7,008 bases of DNA from Opitutia bacterium (lineage in GTDB: Bacteria; Verrucomicrobiota; Verrucomicrobiia; Opitutales; Opitutaceae), in assembly GCA_003157575.1 (NCBI GenBank), contig PMKA01000187.1:1-7008 (forward strand), given 5' to 3'. The position numbers and the translations under genes are program-made. Of the stretch, positions 1-5,936 are shown piece after piece. The notes beneath the pieces are model-generated. The model had not been told where the DNA came from. It searched no databases and saw nothing but the letters and a program-made list of their open reading frames with translations. Numbering within the stretch: position 1 is the stretch's first letter; each line of letters starts with the position of its first letter.

Positions 1-61
1 CCGTCCACGCCCAAGAAACTAGAACTTCGACAATCCCACTGTGGCGGACTAACGTCGCTTC

Positions 62-658
62 ATGAAAGGCCGCCTGCGGCTCGGTGAGGTTTCGGATCCT
101 TTGGTGCTCGCCGCCATGGAAGCGGTGCCCCGAGAGGAGTTCGTTCCTGAGCACCTGCGCGCCGCCGCCTACGATGACCGGGCGTTGCCCATTGAATCGG
201 GGCAGGCGATCTCGCAACCGATGGTTGTGGCGTACATGACCGCCCAGCTAGGGTTGTCACCGAACAGCCGGGTGCTGGAAATTGGCACCGGCTCGGGATA
301 CCAGGCTGCGGTGCTCGCCGAGATCACCCGTAACGTCTACTCCATCGAGCGCATCCCCCGGCTCGCGCAGACCGCGGCCTCGCGCCTGGCGCGGTTGGGT
401 TATGGGCGGATCCACCTTCGCGAGGGCGACGGGGCGAAGGGCTGGCCCGAGGAGGCTCCTTTTGATGCGATCATCGTCACGGCCGCCACGGCTGCAGTCC
501 CGCCCGCGCTCATGGCGCAGCTTGCGCCGGGTGGTCGCATGATCGTGCCCCTGGGCGGACCAGACGACCCGCAGGTGCTGGTGTTGTTCGAGCGGAATCC
601 GGCGGGCGAATACACCCGGAAGGACCTCTGGCCGGTGCGGTTTGTGCCTTTGCTCTAG
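62..658 (+). CDS. pcm: Protein-L-isoaspartate O-methyltransferase (PIMT)
   Basis: This cytosolic repair enzyme uses S-adenosylmethionine to methylate abnormal L-isoaspartyl residues in aged proteins, starting their conversion back to normal aspartate. The 198-residue product shows the family hallmarks in order. An N-terminal helix runs into VPREEFVP (residues 22-29), followed by the active-site loop GQAISQP (47-53). The SAM-binding motif I is VLEIGTGSGYQAA (71-83), with the acidic Glu96 after the next strand. GDG (122-124) and FDAIIVTAA (134-142) follow. Length is slightly below the usual 205-215 residues because the N-terminus is a little short. An in-frame TAA at 50-52 leaves ATG 62 as the first possible start, so the short form is real unless the sequence has an error. 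No clear Shine-Dalgarno site is visible. The gene is convergent with ispH and its promoter is not identifiable in the 61 bp available. Confidence 0.95.
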   Translation: MKGRLRLGEVSDPLVLAAMEAVPREEFVPEHLRAAAYDDRALPIESGQAISQPMVVAYMTAQLGLSPNSRVLEIGTGSGYQAAVLAEITRNVYSIERIPRLAQTAASRLARLGYGRIHLREGDGAKGWPEEAPFDAIIVTAATAAVPPALMAQLAPGGRMIVPLGGPDDPQVLVLFERNPAGEYTRKDLWPVRFVPLL

Positions 659-697
659 CCCGGACTCTGGTCTGTTCTCCGGACCGCTAACCGGGCT
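657..697. terminator. Inverted repeat between convergent pcm and ispH, possible bidirectional terminator
   Basis: A perfect 7-bp outer stem (AGCCCGG 657-663 with CCGGGCT 691-697) encloses a symmetrical 5x5 internal loop. Inside that is a 4-bp inner stem (GGTC 669-672 with GACC 682-685) with a 9-nt loop. The structure covers the last two bases of the pcm stop codon and the whole ispH stop codon at 687-689, so it would form at the 3' end of both transcripts. No T-tract follows on either strand, so classical intrinsic termination is uncertain. It could instead act as a 3'-end stabiliser or a barrier to read-through. Confidence 0.35.
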
Positions 698-2447
698 GAC
701 TCAACGCCTGACAGGCGGCGAGGACGTCTTCGCCGGCGCGCAACCGATCGGCCGGGAAGAGCGTGTTGATGCGCGAGATCACCTGTTGGACGAGCCCGTC
801 CGGACACGAGGCGCCGCCGGTGATCAACACCCGCATCGGGTCACCTCCGTCCGGAAAGGTCCGGCGCTCCATCCGGGAGCTGTGGTTGAGGCCTGAAACA
901 GGGAACACGTAATGCTGCACGTCGTCCCGCGAGCGGATGTTCTCTTCCGACTGGATGAAATAGGTCCGGTCGCCGAGCTTCTCCTCGCAGAGGCGGAAGA
1001 GCTGATAGGTATTCGAGCTGTTTTGCCCCCCGATGACAAAGGCCGCATGCAGCGGTTCCATGAGCGCGCAGCTCAGGGCATCCTGGTTCACCTGGGTGGC
1101 ATAGCACAGGGTGTCCTTTTTCCCGCTGCCACCCACGTGCGCGTCGCCCTCCTCCCGGCCATATTTTTCGCGGTAAATGCTGCGGAAATAGTCGATGATT
1201 TCCACAGTCTCGTTCATCAGTAGGGTCGTCTGGTTGACGACGGCAATGCGGACCAGATGCCGCACCGGATCGAAACCGGGCGTTGAAAGCCCCTTTAATC
1301 TTTCTGCAAACGCCGCCATCCGGTCCGGGGAGGGATCGAGGATAAGCTCCCCGATCAGGCGTGCCTCATCGAGGTTGCGGATGATCAACGAAGGGGCGAA
1401 GCGGCGGGAGTTCGAAAAGGTGGCCTTGGTCTCCTCATGCTCCGATTTGCCGTGGATGATCACGCTGTAGCCTTCGCGTCCAAATGCACGGGCGGCCTTC
1501 CAGACTTTTTCCACCAGCATGCACGTGGCGTCGTATCTGGCGACGGGGATGCCCTTCCGGATGAGTTTCTTCTTGTCCTCGTCCGTGGCGCCGAACGCCG
1601 GGATGATCACGATGTCGTCTCCCGTCAACGTGTCCCACCGGAGGGGGGTTGAATCGCCGGGCTGGGCCGGACTCCCGCTGGTTGTAAACGGCCGCCCCTT
1701 GTCCGTCTGCAGGAACCGGAGGCCGCGCCGCAGGAGGTCGTCGTTGACGAATGGATTGTGGATGAGCTCGCTCAGCATGAACACCCGGCGGCCCGGGTTC
1801 TCGGCGAGCGTTTCGTAGGCGCGCTCGATTGCGTTCTTCACGCCGAGGCAAAACCCGAAGTGGCTTGGAATGACGTAGCGCACCGCGCCGAAGTCGAGCA
1901 CCGACGGACGGCTGGCGGAGCGTTCGTGGGTCCGGTTCAGGGTCTTGATCGCCTCGCAGAGCCGGCTCTGGTAGAGCATGCGTGCGACGGGGTCCTGGGC
2001 ATAAATCCCGTGGTTGCGCTCCCGTTCCACGCGAAAGCGGTAGATGTAGTCGTTCTCGCCAAGATGAAGGTACGGAATCGCAATGAGGTGGGGCTCGAGT
2101 CCGTCCATGACGGCCGCGAGGGAAGGGGTGAGATCAGCCCGCCGGGCGGCCAGCTGCTCCAGCGAGAAAAATTGCACTTCGTCGTCCGCCTGAGCTCCCT
2201 CCGCCTGTGCGAAGAACACGCGGCAGTTTGCACCCCCGTCGGCGACCGTAAAATATTCCGCCGGCGGAGTGTGGTGCTTGAAGTGGGCTTCGAGCAGTCC
2301 GCTGGCGGCACCCTCATCGGGGCCGGCAAAGGCGAGGTCCAGCCGGGCTCCGCTCTTCCGCACCGCAAGCCTGTTGCCGCCGTCGAATGCAAGGAAGGCC
2401 ACCCGGGGGGGCGGGGCTGCCGGCGGGTTATCGGAGGTCGCGGACAT
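687..2447 (-). CDS. ispH: 4-hydroxy-3-methylbut-2-enyl diphosphate reductase (IspH), with long N-terminal extension
   Basis: IspH is the last enzyme of the MEP (non-mevalonate) isoprenoid pathway. It reduces HMBPP to IPP and DMAPP with a [4Fe-4S] cluster in the cytosol. Counting from ATG 2447 (586 residues), the three cluster cysteines are Cys200 (GFCLGV), Cys309 (DATC) and Cys448 (TLCYATQ). Substrate-site residues include His230 (ELIHN), the HEET motif at 337-340, and GGQNSSNT around 473-480. The HGKxxHEET, AVVNQTT and CxATQxxQDA signatures resemble the cyanobacterial/plant HDR branch rather than the E. coli type. About 190 residues precede the catalytic domain. That segment lacks any motif I recognise, and canonical bacterial IspH is only about 310-320 residues. 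A GTG at 2462 would add five residues. I prefer ATG 2447, but neither start has a convincing ribosome site. The upstream lipoprotein gene ends 36 bp away, so the two are probably co-transcribed. Confidence 0.93.
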   Translation of the reverse strand: MSATSDNPPAAPPPRVAFLAFDGGNRLAVRKSGARLDLAFAGPDEGAASGLLEAHFKHHTPPAEYFTVADGGANCRVFFAQAEGAQADDEVQFFSLEQLAARRADLTPSLAAVMDGLEPHLIAIPYLHLGENDYIYRFRVERERNHGIYAQDPVARMLYQSRLCEAIKTLNRTHERSASRPSVLDFGAVRYVIPSHFGFCLGVKNAIERAYETLAENPGRRVFMLSELIHNPFVNDDLLRRGLRFLQTDKGRPFTTSGSPAQPGDSTPLRWDTLTGDDIVIIPAFGATDEDKKKLIRKGIPVARYDATCMLVEKVWKAARAFGREGYSVIIHGKSEHEETKATFSNSRRFAPSLIIRNLDEARLIGELILDPSPDRMAAFAERLKGLSTPGFDPVRHLVRIAVVNQTTLLMNETVEIIDYFRSIYREKYGREEGDAHVGGSGKKDTLCYATQVNQDALSCALMEPLHAAFVIGGQNSSNTYQLFRLCEEKLGDRTYFIQSEENIRSRDDVQHYVFPVSGLNHSSRMERRTFPDGGDPMRVLITGGASCPDGLVQQVISRINTLFPADRLRAGEDVLAACQALSQPG

Positions 2448-2483
2448 CGGCGATGAAAACACGAAGACGCGGCACTCTGGCGG

Positions 2484-2873
2484 TCATTCTTCCGCCGAAA
2501 CGACCTCGTCGATGCTTTCGACCTCGATAAAAACGGTCGAACGGCCGCCGCGACCATAAGGAGCCACCTTCAGACGTCCGCTCACGGACACCAGCTTGCC
2601 CTCGAGGCGGCGGCCGAGATCCATTCGCTTGGCGGAGCGCTGCTCCTTGGCAAGCCCGGAGAAAATTGAAAGATCCACCATGTCGGCAAAACGGGTTCTG
2701 TCGCTGCTGAGAAGATCCTGTTCGCTGGAGGAGTTGAAATACCCCTGTGTGGTGATCATCCGGCCAAGCGTTCCGGATGTCGGATTCCTGACCTCAGCCA
2801 GGGTGAGCTTCTTGTCGCCGCATCCCGAGAGGGCAAAGGCGATCAATACGAGTGCGAAGGAGAGTTTCTTCAT
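2484..2873 (-). CDS. Small lipoprotein with possible OB-fold (tRNA_anti-like) domain
   Basis: The 129-residue product begins with a clear lipoprotein signal peptide: MKK, a hydrophobic core, then lipobox LSGC with the lipidated Cys18. Gly at +2 gives no inner-membrane retention signal, so the outer membrane is the likely location. The mature part, about 110 residues, starts with a TLAEVRNPT segment. It then shows alternating strands such as GRMITTQGYF (37-46) and GKLVSVSGRL (92-101), ending in STVFIEVESIDEV. This 'opens with a step, then V-x-V-x-G' pattern is what small OB-fold lipoproteins look like, but the assignment is by eye only. ATG 2873 is chosen because the signal peptide starts there; an in-frame GTG at 2924 would put 17 polar residues in front of it. 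The gene lies just upstream of ispH on the same strand, 36 bp away. A functional link to IspH is not implied. Confidence 0.82.
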   Translation of the reverse strand: MKKLSFALVLIAFALSGCGDKKLTLAEVRNPTSGTLGRMITTQGYFNSSSEQDLLSSDRTRFADMVDLSIFSGLAKEQRSAKRMDLGRRLEGKLVSVSGRLKVAPYGRGGRSTVFIEVESIDEVVSAEE

Positions 2874-3120
2874 GGATTGGCCTGTTCTAGGTTTGGCCGG
2901 GCGACGGATGTCGGGGTTGGGCACACGAGGATGTCAGTCTGATCGCCGGATGGTCTAGTGGCCGGGAGTCCGTGCTGCAAGCCAAGGCCGGAGGAATGGG
3001 ATCGGGCCGGCGAGTTATCGGGTTTCGCGCCCTCCAGGCCGCGGAGGCCCCGGAAGGGCGGCCGTCCTCCTCCGTCGTGATTTGCAATTGGCCGGCCATT
3101 CCGCCTGTGCAGCGCGGGAA
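2874..3120. other. Intergenic region upstream of the lipoprotein-ispH unit
   Basis: This 247-bp stretch separates the glycosylase stop from the lipoprotein start, both read on the minus strand. Reading frames here are short and arginine/proline-rich without recognisable domains, so I see no gene. It must hold the promoter of the lipoprotein-ispH pair unless they are read through from the glycosylase gene. I found no convincing -35/-10 pair. A 10-bp palindrome TGGCCGGCCA lies at 3089-3098, about 22 bp past the glycosylase stop. It has no loop and no T-tract and is not a convincing terminator. Confidence 0.5.
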
Positions 3121-3555
3121 TCAGGCGGGGCCTCGTTCCCAGTCCCGCACTTTTCCCGGAACGATATGGAACAGAGGATTCGGCTCCGGCATCGCGATGT
3201 CGCGCAACTGCCGGGCGAGCTCCGGCGCCCGCGCCTGGAGCTTCCTCTGCAGGTGTTTCCATTCGTGGAGCAACTGTCCGTCCGTCTCCGGGATCTGTCC
3301 GGTGAAGGTGTGCCTGGAGATCTTCGTCGTGTCGAAGCGGTAGCCACGCCGCCGCGCCTCATCGGCCAGACAGGCGAGGAACGCGGCAATCGCTCCGGAT
3401 GGGTCGGCCTGTTCGCGGAAGCGGGTCAGCTGGGGGTGCCGCCGGTAACCGCGGGTTGCGCCGGAGAGCACCTTCTGCGCGAGCAAAGCCTCCCTCCAGG
3501 CTGCTGTCAGCCCCTTCGGGTCGAGAAAACGCGGATGCACCGTCCAAAGTCGCAT
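3121..3555 (-). CDS. Pyrimidine-dimer DNA glycosylase / endonuclease V family protein (Pyr_excise-like)
   Basis: The 144-residue protein resembles bacterial members of the T4 endonuclease V (DenV) family, which excise UV-induced cyclobutane pyrimidine dimers and nick the abasic site. Recognised pieces are the N-terminal MRLWTVHPRFLD, WREALLAQKVL (20-30), TRGYRRHPQLTRF (34-46), and the C-terminal NPLFHIVPGKVRDWE (126-140). Glu22 in WRE lines up by eye with catalytic Glu23 of T4 (YRE). The T4 nucleophile is the N-terminal amine of Thr2, whereas here residue 2 is Arg, so the mechanism may differ in detail. Length is close to the T4 enzyme (138 residues). The start is set by the conserved MRLW; the frame stays open upstream but that part has no family similarity. 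No Shine-Dalgarno is seen. The gene is divergent from the 303-residue lipoprotein gene. Activity is inferred from family resemblance only. Confidence 0.82.
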   Translation of the reverse strand: MRLWTVHPRFLDPKGLTAAWREALLAQKVLSGATRGYRRHPQLTRFREQADPSGAIAAFLACLADEARRRGYRFDTTKISRHTFTGQIPETDGQLLHEWKHLQRKLQARAPELARQLRDIAMPEPNPLFHIVPGKVRDWERGPA

Positions 3556-3839
3556 GGGGGCAACGTGCTGACGACCGGTCGAATGTCCAACGGAGGGGGG
3601 CGTTTGTGGCCGCCGTCCTGCTGGCGGCGGGAGGTCGCGTCCAATCCGGCCGAACGAACAAGGATGGGGATGGCAGACCACGATTCCGTAATTAGAGATT
3701 GCAGAAACAGAAAATAACGGCACACACACCGATGACCATTTGAGGTCTTTTGAAGCCGCCATCGGAGAAGGAGCCATCCCCCGTGCTGTCCCAGTCGATC
3801 GTCATTTGCCAGGACCCAAGCGTTTCGCCGCCCGTGAGG
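3556..3839. promoter_or_regulatory. Divergent intergenic region with AT-rich pocket and inverted repeats
   Basis: This 284-bp region lies between the divergent glycosylase (minus) and lipoprotein (plus) genes, so it should contain both promoters. A perfect 10-bp palindrome CGACCGGTCG sits at 3572-3581, 17-26 bp before the glycosylase start codon. A GC-only hairpin (GCCGCC 3609-3614, 8-nt loop, GGCGGC 3623-3628) lies further upstream. Around 3680-3750 base composition drops sharply to AT-rich, unlike the surrounding GC-rich DNA, which is the likeliest place for the promoters. I could not find a good -35/-10 pair on either strand. Confidence 0.4.
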
Positions 3840-4751
3840 ATGCGGTCGTTTTTTCCGCCGATCGCAGCATTCATCGCGGCTGCGTTCTTTGCGGGATGCG
3901 CGACGGTGGAGACGGGCCGGACGGCCTGCCTGCAGCAGGCGATGGCTGCCAACCACAAGGCGGCGATGAGCGTTTTCAAGCGGGCAGACGAGGAAATGCA
4001 GCCCTATCGGATTGAACAGGCTGTCGACGGCCCGGCATTCTCCCGGGACACGCTCTCCCTTCTTGCGCCTTCGGATCTTGCGGCATGGGACAACATTCTC
4101 GACGGCCTTGACGCCTACTGCGCGGCGCTGGCCGATCTTGAGTCGGGCAGGAGTTCTGCAGACGTCGCCGCGGAGTCGAAAAGCCTGGGCATGAAGATCC
4201 AATCCCTCGTGAGGTCCATCCGTGGAAATGGCGCCGGGACGGTAGGCGCGGCAGGGACGGCCGTCTCGGAACTGGGCGGCGTTCTTGTCAACTACAAGGC
4301 GGGCGGCGAGGCGCGAGCGGTGGCGAAGGCGGCGGATCCGGGCTTTCAGCTGGTGATCGGGAGTCTTGTCGGCGCCCTCGGATTTGCAGGACATCCGCCG
4401 GCGCCGGTGTCGCACGGTCTCCTTGCGGCTTGTGAGGCGAGCTACGGGACGATGAACGCCGAGAAAATCGCCGGGCGATTCAAAGGCGATGCGATCGCCG
4501 GTTTCGACGCGATGAACCCGGCCGCGCGGCGCGCGGCCATCAAGGAATTCGTGGCATGGCTTGGCGTGGAACAGGACCACGAGGAGCTTGTCAGGAGCGT
4601 GACGGCACTTGCGGCTGCGCTCGACAAGGCTGCCGCCGCCCACGCTGCGTTTGCCAGCGGCTCCGAGGGAACGGCCGGCGCGGCGTTTGCGGATCTGCGC
4701 GCCGAGATACAGAACACCATAAAGACCAGCCAGAAATTGAGAAGGGAATGA
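3840..4751 (+). CDS. Alanine-rich helical lipoprotein of unknown function
   Basis: I do not recognise this 303-residue protein. It starts with a lipoprotein signal peptide (MRSFF, a hydrophobic run, lipobox FAGC with Cys20). Ala at +2 fits outer-membrane sorting. The mature protein is Ala/Gly-rich and looks almost wholly helical. A segment LDGLDAYCAALADLESGR (88-104) suggests helical packing repeats. A Gly/Ala-rich stretch at 129-157 and a hydrophobic segment LVIGSLVGALGFAG at 171-184 interrupt the helices. The C-terminal third (about 225-303) is charged and helical, coiled-coil-like in places. ATG 3840 is chosen because it begins the signal peptide; an in-frame ATG at 3750 would add 30 polar, Pro/Ser-rich residues before it. 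A GAGG abuts the ATG, too close for a normal ribosome site. It forms a tight pair with the next gene, 6 bp downstream. Confidence 0.78.
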   Translation: MRSFFPPIAAFIAAAFFAGCATVETGRTACLQQAMAANHKAAMSVFKRADEEMQPYRIEQAVDGPAFSRDTLSLLAPSDLAAWDNILDGLDAYCAALADLESGRSSADVAAESKSLGMKIQSLVRSIRGNGAGTVGAAGTAVSELGGVLVNYKAGGEARAVAKAADPGFQLVIGSLVGALGFAGHPPAPVSHGLLAACEASYGTMNAEKIAGRFKGDAIAGFDAMNPAARRAAIKEFVAWLGVEQDHEELVRSVTALAAALDKAAAAHAAFASGSEGTAGAAFADLRAEIQNTIKTSQKLRRE

Positions 4752-4757
4752 ACTGCC

Positions 4758-5102
4758 ATGGCGACCATCGCCGATCTCGAGACCCTGCAGGATGGAATCA
4801 GTGCGAGCATTCAGACGCTCCTGAAGGCTTACGACCAGTGCGACGACCCGGTGGTGAGTGTGACGATCTTGAGCCAGTCGAAGGAGCTTGCGGCGCAGAT
4901 GTCGCAGATCGAGACGAGCCTGTTTCATCAGCAGGCGATCCAGTCCGGTGCGGAGATCGACCGCGCGTTCGCATCGGCGATCGGATTCACCGGGCAGCTG
5001 AAAGACCTCGGCAGGGATCTTGAGCGGCTGACGGAGATCATCTCGACGGCCGCCAGGCTTGTCGGGGCCGTAAACCAGATCGTCAGCGCACTTGCCCTCT
5101 GA
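4758..5102 (+). CDS. Small all-helical protein, partner of the upstream lipoprotein
   Basis: This 114-residue protein is not recognised. It has no signal peptide and looks entirely helical, with heptad-like spacing of hydrophobic residues. A first helix lies around 5-25, a second around 31-56 (ILSQSKELAAQMSQIETSL, 37-55), and a third around 62-88. The C-terminal segment ERLTEIISTAARLVGAVNQI (88-107) is strongly amphipathic. There is one cysteine (Cys28). It starts 6 bp after the lipoprotein stop, so the two are almost surely one transcript and probably translationally coupled. An AGGG about 12 nt before the ATG could serve as a weak ribosome site. The pairing of a lipoprotein with a signal-less helical protein suggests functional cooperation, but they would be in different compartments unless this protein is exported by another route. 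Function unknown. Confidence 0.75.
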   Translation: MATIADLETLQDGISASIQTLLKAYDQCDDPVVSVTILSQSKELAAQMSQIETSLFHQQAIQSGAEIDRAFASAIGFTGQLKDLGRDLERLTEIISTAARLVGAVNQIVSALAL

Positions 5103-5118
5103 GCCGGACTGATCCGGC
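5103..5118 (+). terminator. Hairpin right after the helical-protein stop, weak terminator candidate
   Basis: A perfect 6-bp stem with a tetraloop (GCCGGA 5103-5108, CTGA, TCCGGC 5113-5118) begins at the base after the TGA stop. No T-tract follows directly, so it is not a textbook intrinsic terminator. The nearest T-run (seven T at 5183-5189) lies 65 bp further on and has no strong GC hairpin just before it. Termination or RNA-end protection here is possible but unproven. Confidence 0.35.
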
Positions 5119-5246
5119 CACCGCGTTTCCGGCGATGACCACGTCCGACACCCCGGGATGAAGGCAAAAATGACACGGGCGATTTTTTTCTAGCAGCGTG
5201 AGTACAAAGTCCGGCAGGCTGCTCGCGAAGAATTCACATCAGAACC
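5119..5246. other. Intergenic leader of the PEGA lipoprotein gene
   Basis: No gene is seen here. A run of seven T at 5183-5189 is preceded by five A plus T at 5166-5171, which could form a weak A-T stem around a 10-nt loop. A 6-bp inverted repeat (AGCAGC 5192-5197 with GCTGCT 5218-5223, 20-nt loop) follows. Either could belong to the 5' leader or promoter of the PEGA gene at 5247. No convincing -35/-10 pair or riboswitch is visible. Confidence 0.35.
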
Positions 5247-5816
5247 ATGAACAGATTCACTGCAACAGGCGCCGTTGACCGGACCCGGGCGGGCGCGGGC
5301 TGTCGCCGGCGGGCGGGCGGCGCCCTTGTTGGAGCGTGTTTGGTGCTCATGTGGTCGGGCTGCGTCACGCGGCCCAGGGCGCCGGCATACGTTGCATCGG
5401 CTGCAGGGAAGAGTGCTTCGAACGGCATTGTTGTGCAGCCTGTGCGGCCGGCGGTGAAGCCCCCCGCGCCGGCGATGCCCGCACAACCGGTTTCGCCTCA
5501 ACCGGCCCTTTTGCCGGGAGCCCCGACGGTCGGGTCGGAGTCGGGCATCATCCGGCTGACAATGCGGGTCGAATCGGATCCGACCGGCGCAACGATTGTC
5601 GTCAACGGACGGCCGGTGGGGAAGGCGCCTCTGGAGCTCTGTTTGCCGGCAACGCCCCAGGGCTTTTTCCGCGATTACGTTGAAATTCGCGCCCGGTTCA
5701 TCGCGAACAACGAATCGGAGGAGTCCCAAACCGAGATAGAAGAGTTCTCGCCTCGCGAGAAGGTGCCTTCCGTCCTGCACTTCACACCCGCGGGCAGCCG
5801 GCGAACGATCCGATAG
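5247..5816 (+). CDS. PEGA-domain lipoprotein
   Basis: The 189-residue product has a long basic n-region (several Arg among residues 12-22) before a hydrophobic core and a lipobox ending in WSGC, giving lipidated Cys39. Next comes a Pro/Ala-rich linker (about 66-94, rich in PAP and QPV repeats) that probably spans the periplasm or surface. The PEGA-like core is ESDPTGATIVVNGRPVGKAP (109-128), with the expected P-x-GA-x-x-x-VNG-x-x-x-G-x-x-P layout. The C-terminal part extends the beta structure and carries an acidic Glu/Ser stretch (155-166). PEGA domains are usually found on envelope proteins and thought to bind surface components, but no specific ligand can be read here. ATG 5247 is the only reasonable start for the signal peptide. 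The gene follows the lipoprotein/helical pair on the same strand but 144 bp away, so it may have its own promoter. Confidence 0.85.
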   Translation: MNRFTATGAVDRTRAGAGCRRRAGGALVGACLVLMWSGCVTRPRAPAYVASAAGKSASNGIVVQPVRPAVKPPAPAMPAQPVSPQPALLPGAPTVGSESGIIRLTMRVESDPTGATIVVNGRPVGKAPLELCLPATPQGFFRDYVEIRARFIANNESEESQTEIEEFSPREKVPSVLHFTPAGSRRTIR

Positions 5817-5936
5817 GTCAATTCAGAAATGCGAGACCTTGGCGGCACCCGAAATTTGTTGAATCTTCTCCCGACGGCAAGGCGACGATTGGGGCGATGA
5901 AGCGGTGCGGACGCAGAGCCTCGCGGGGCCTGCCCG
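5817..5936. other. Gap between convergent PEGA lipoprotein and ybeY genes
   Basis: This 120-bp stretch separates two convergent genes. An imperfect hairpin (GCAGAGCC 5913-5920 with GGGCCTGC 5926-5933, two mismatches) lies just past the ybeY stop. There is no T-tract on either strand, so no confident terminator can be named. Confidence 0.3.

Noticed and set aside
1758..2456. A 232-codon open frame on the plus strand across ispH
   Set aside because: It lies entirely opposite ispH, whose motifs are unmistakable, and its product has no recognisable features. It is an antisense shadow.
2460..2462. GTG as the ispH start
   Set aside because: Possible, but it adds only five residues and has no ribosome site. 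The ATG at 2447 is equally placed and uses the more common codon.
2922..2924. GTG as the start of the small lipoprotein
   Set aside because: It would put 17 polar residues in front of a textbook lipoprotein signal peptide that begins at ATG 2873.
2944..3030. tRNA-like stretch (TGGTCTAGTGG at 2951-2961, resembling a tRNA D-arm)
   Set aside because: No acceptor-stem pairing, anticodon arm or standard T-arm with GTTCGA could be found at the right distances. The similarity is confined to the D-arm.
3556..3750. SOS/LexA box upstream of the glycosylase
   Set aside because: A CTGT occurs on the minus strand but is not followed by ACAG at the 8-base spacing, so no SOS box is supported.
3556..3777. 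Longer N-terminus for the glycosylase (start at 3777)
   Set aside because: The extra 74 residues show no family similarity and the conserved family start MRLW begins at 3555.
3507..4928. A 473-codon open frame on the minus strand, antisense to the 303-residue lipoprotein gene
   Set aside because: Its translation is dominated by Arg, His, Leu and Cys with no domain, signal or family motif. It also overlaps both the glycosylase gene and the lipoprotein pair. This is the usual antisense shadow of a GC-rich gene.
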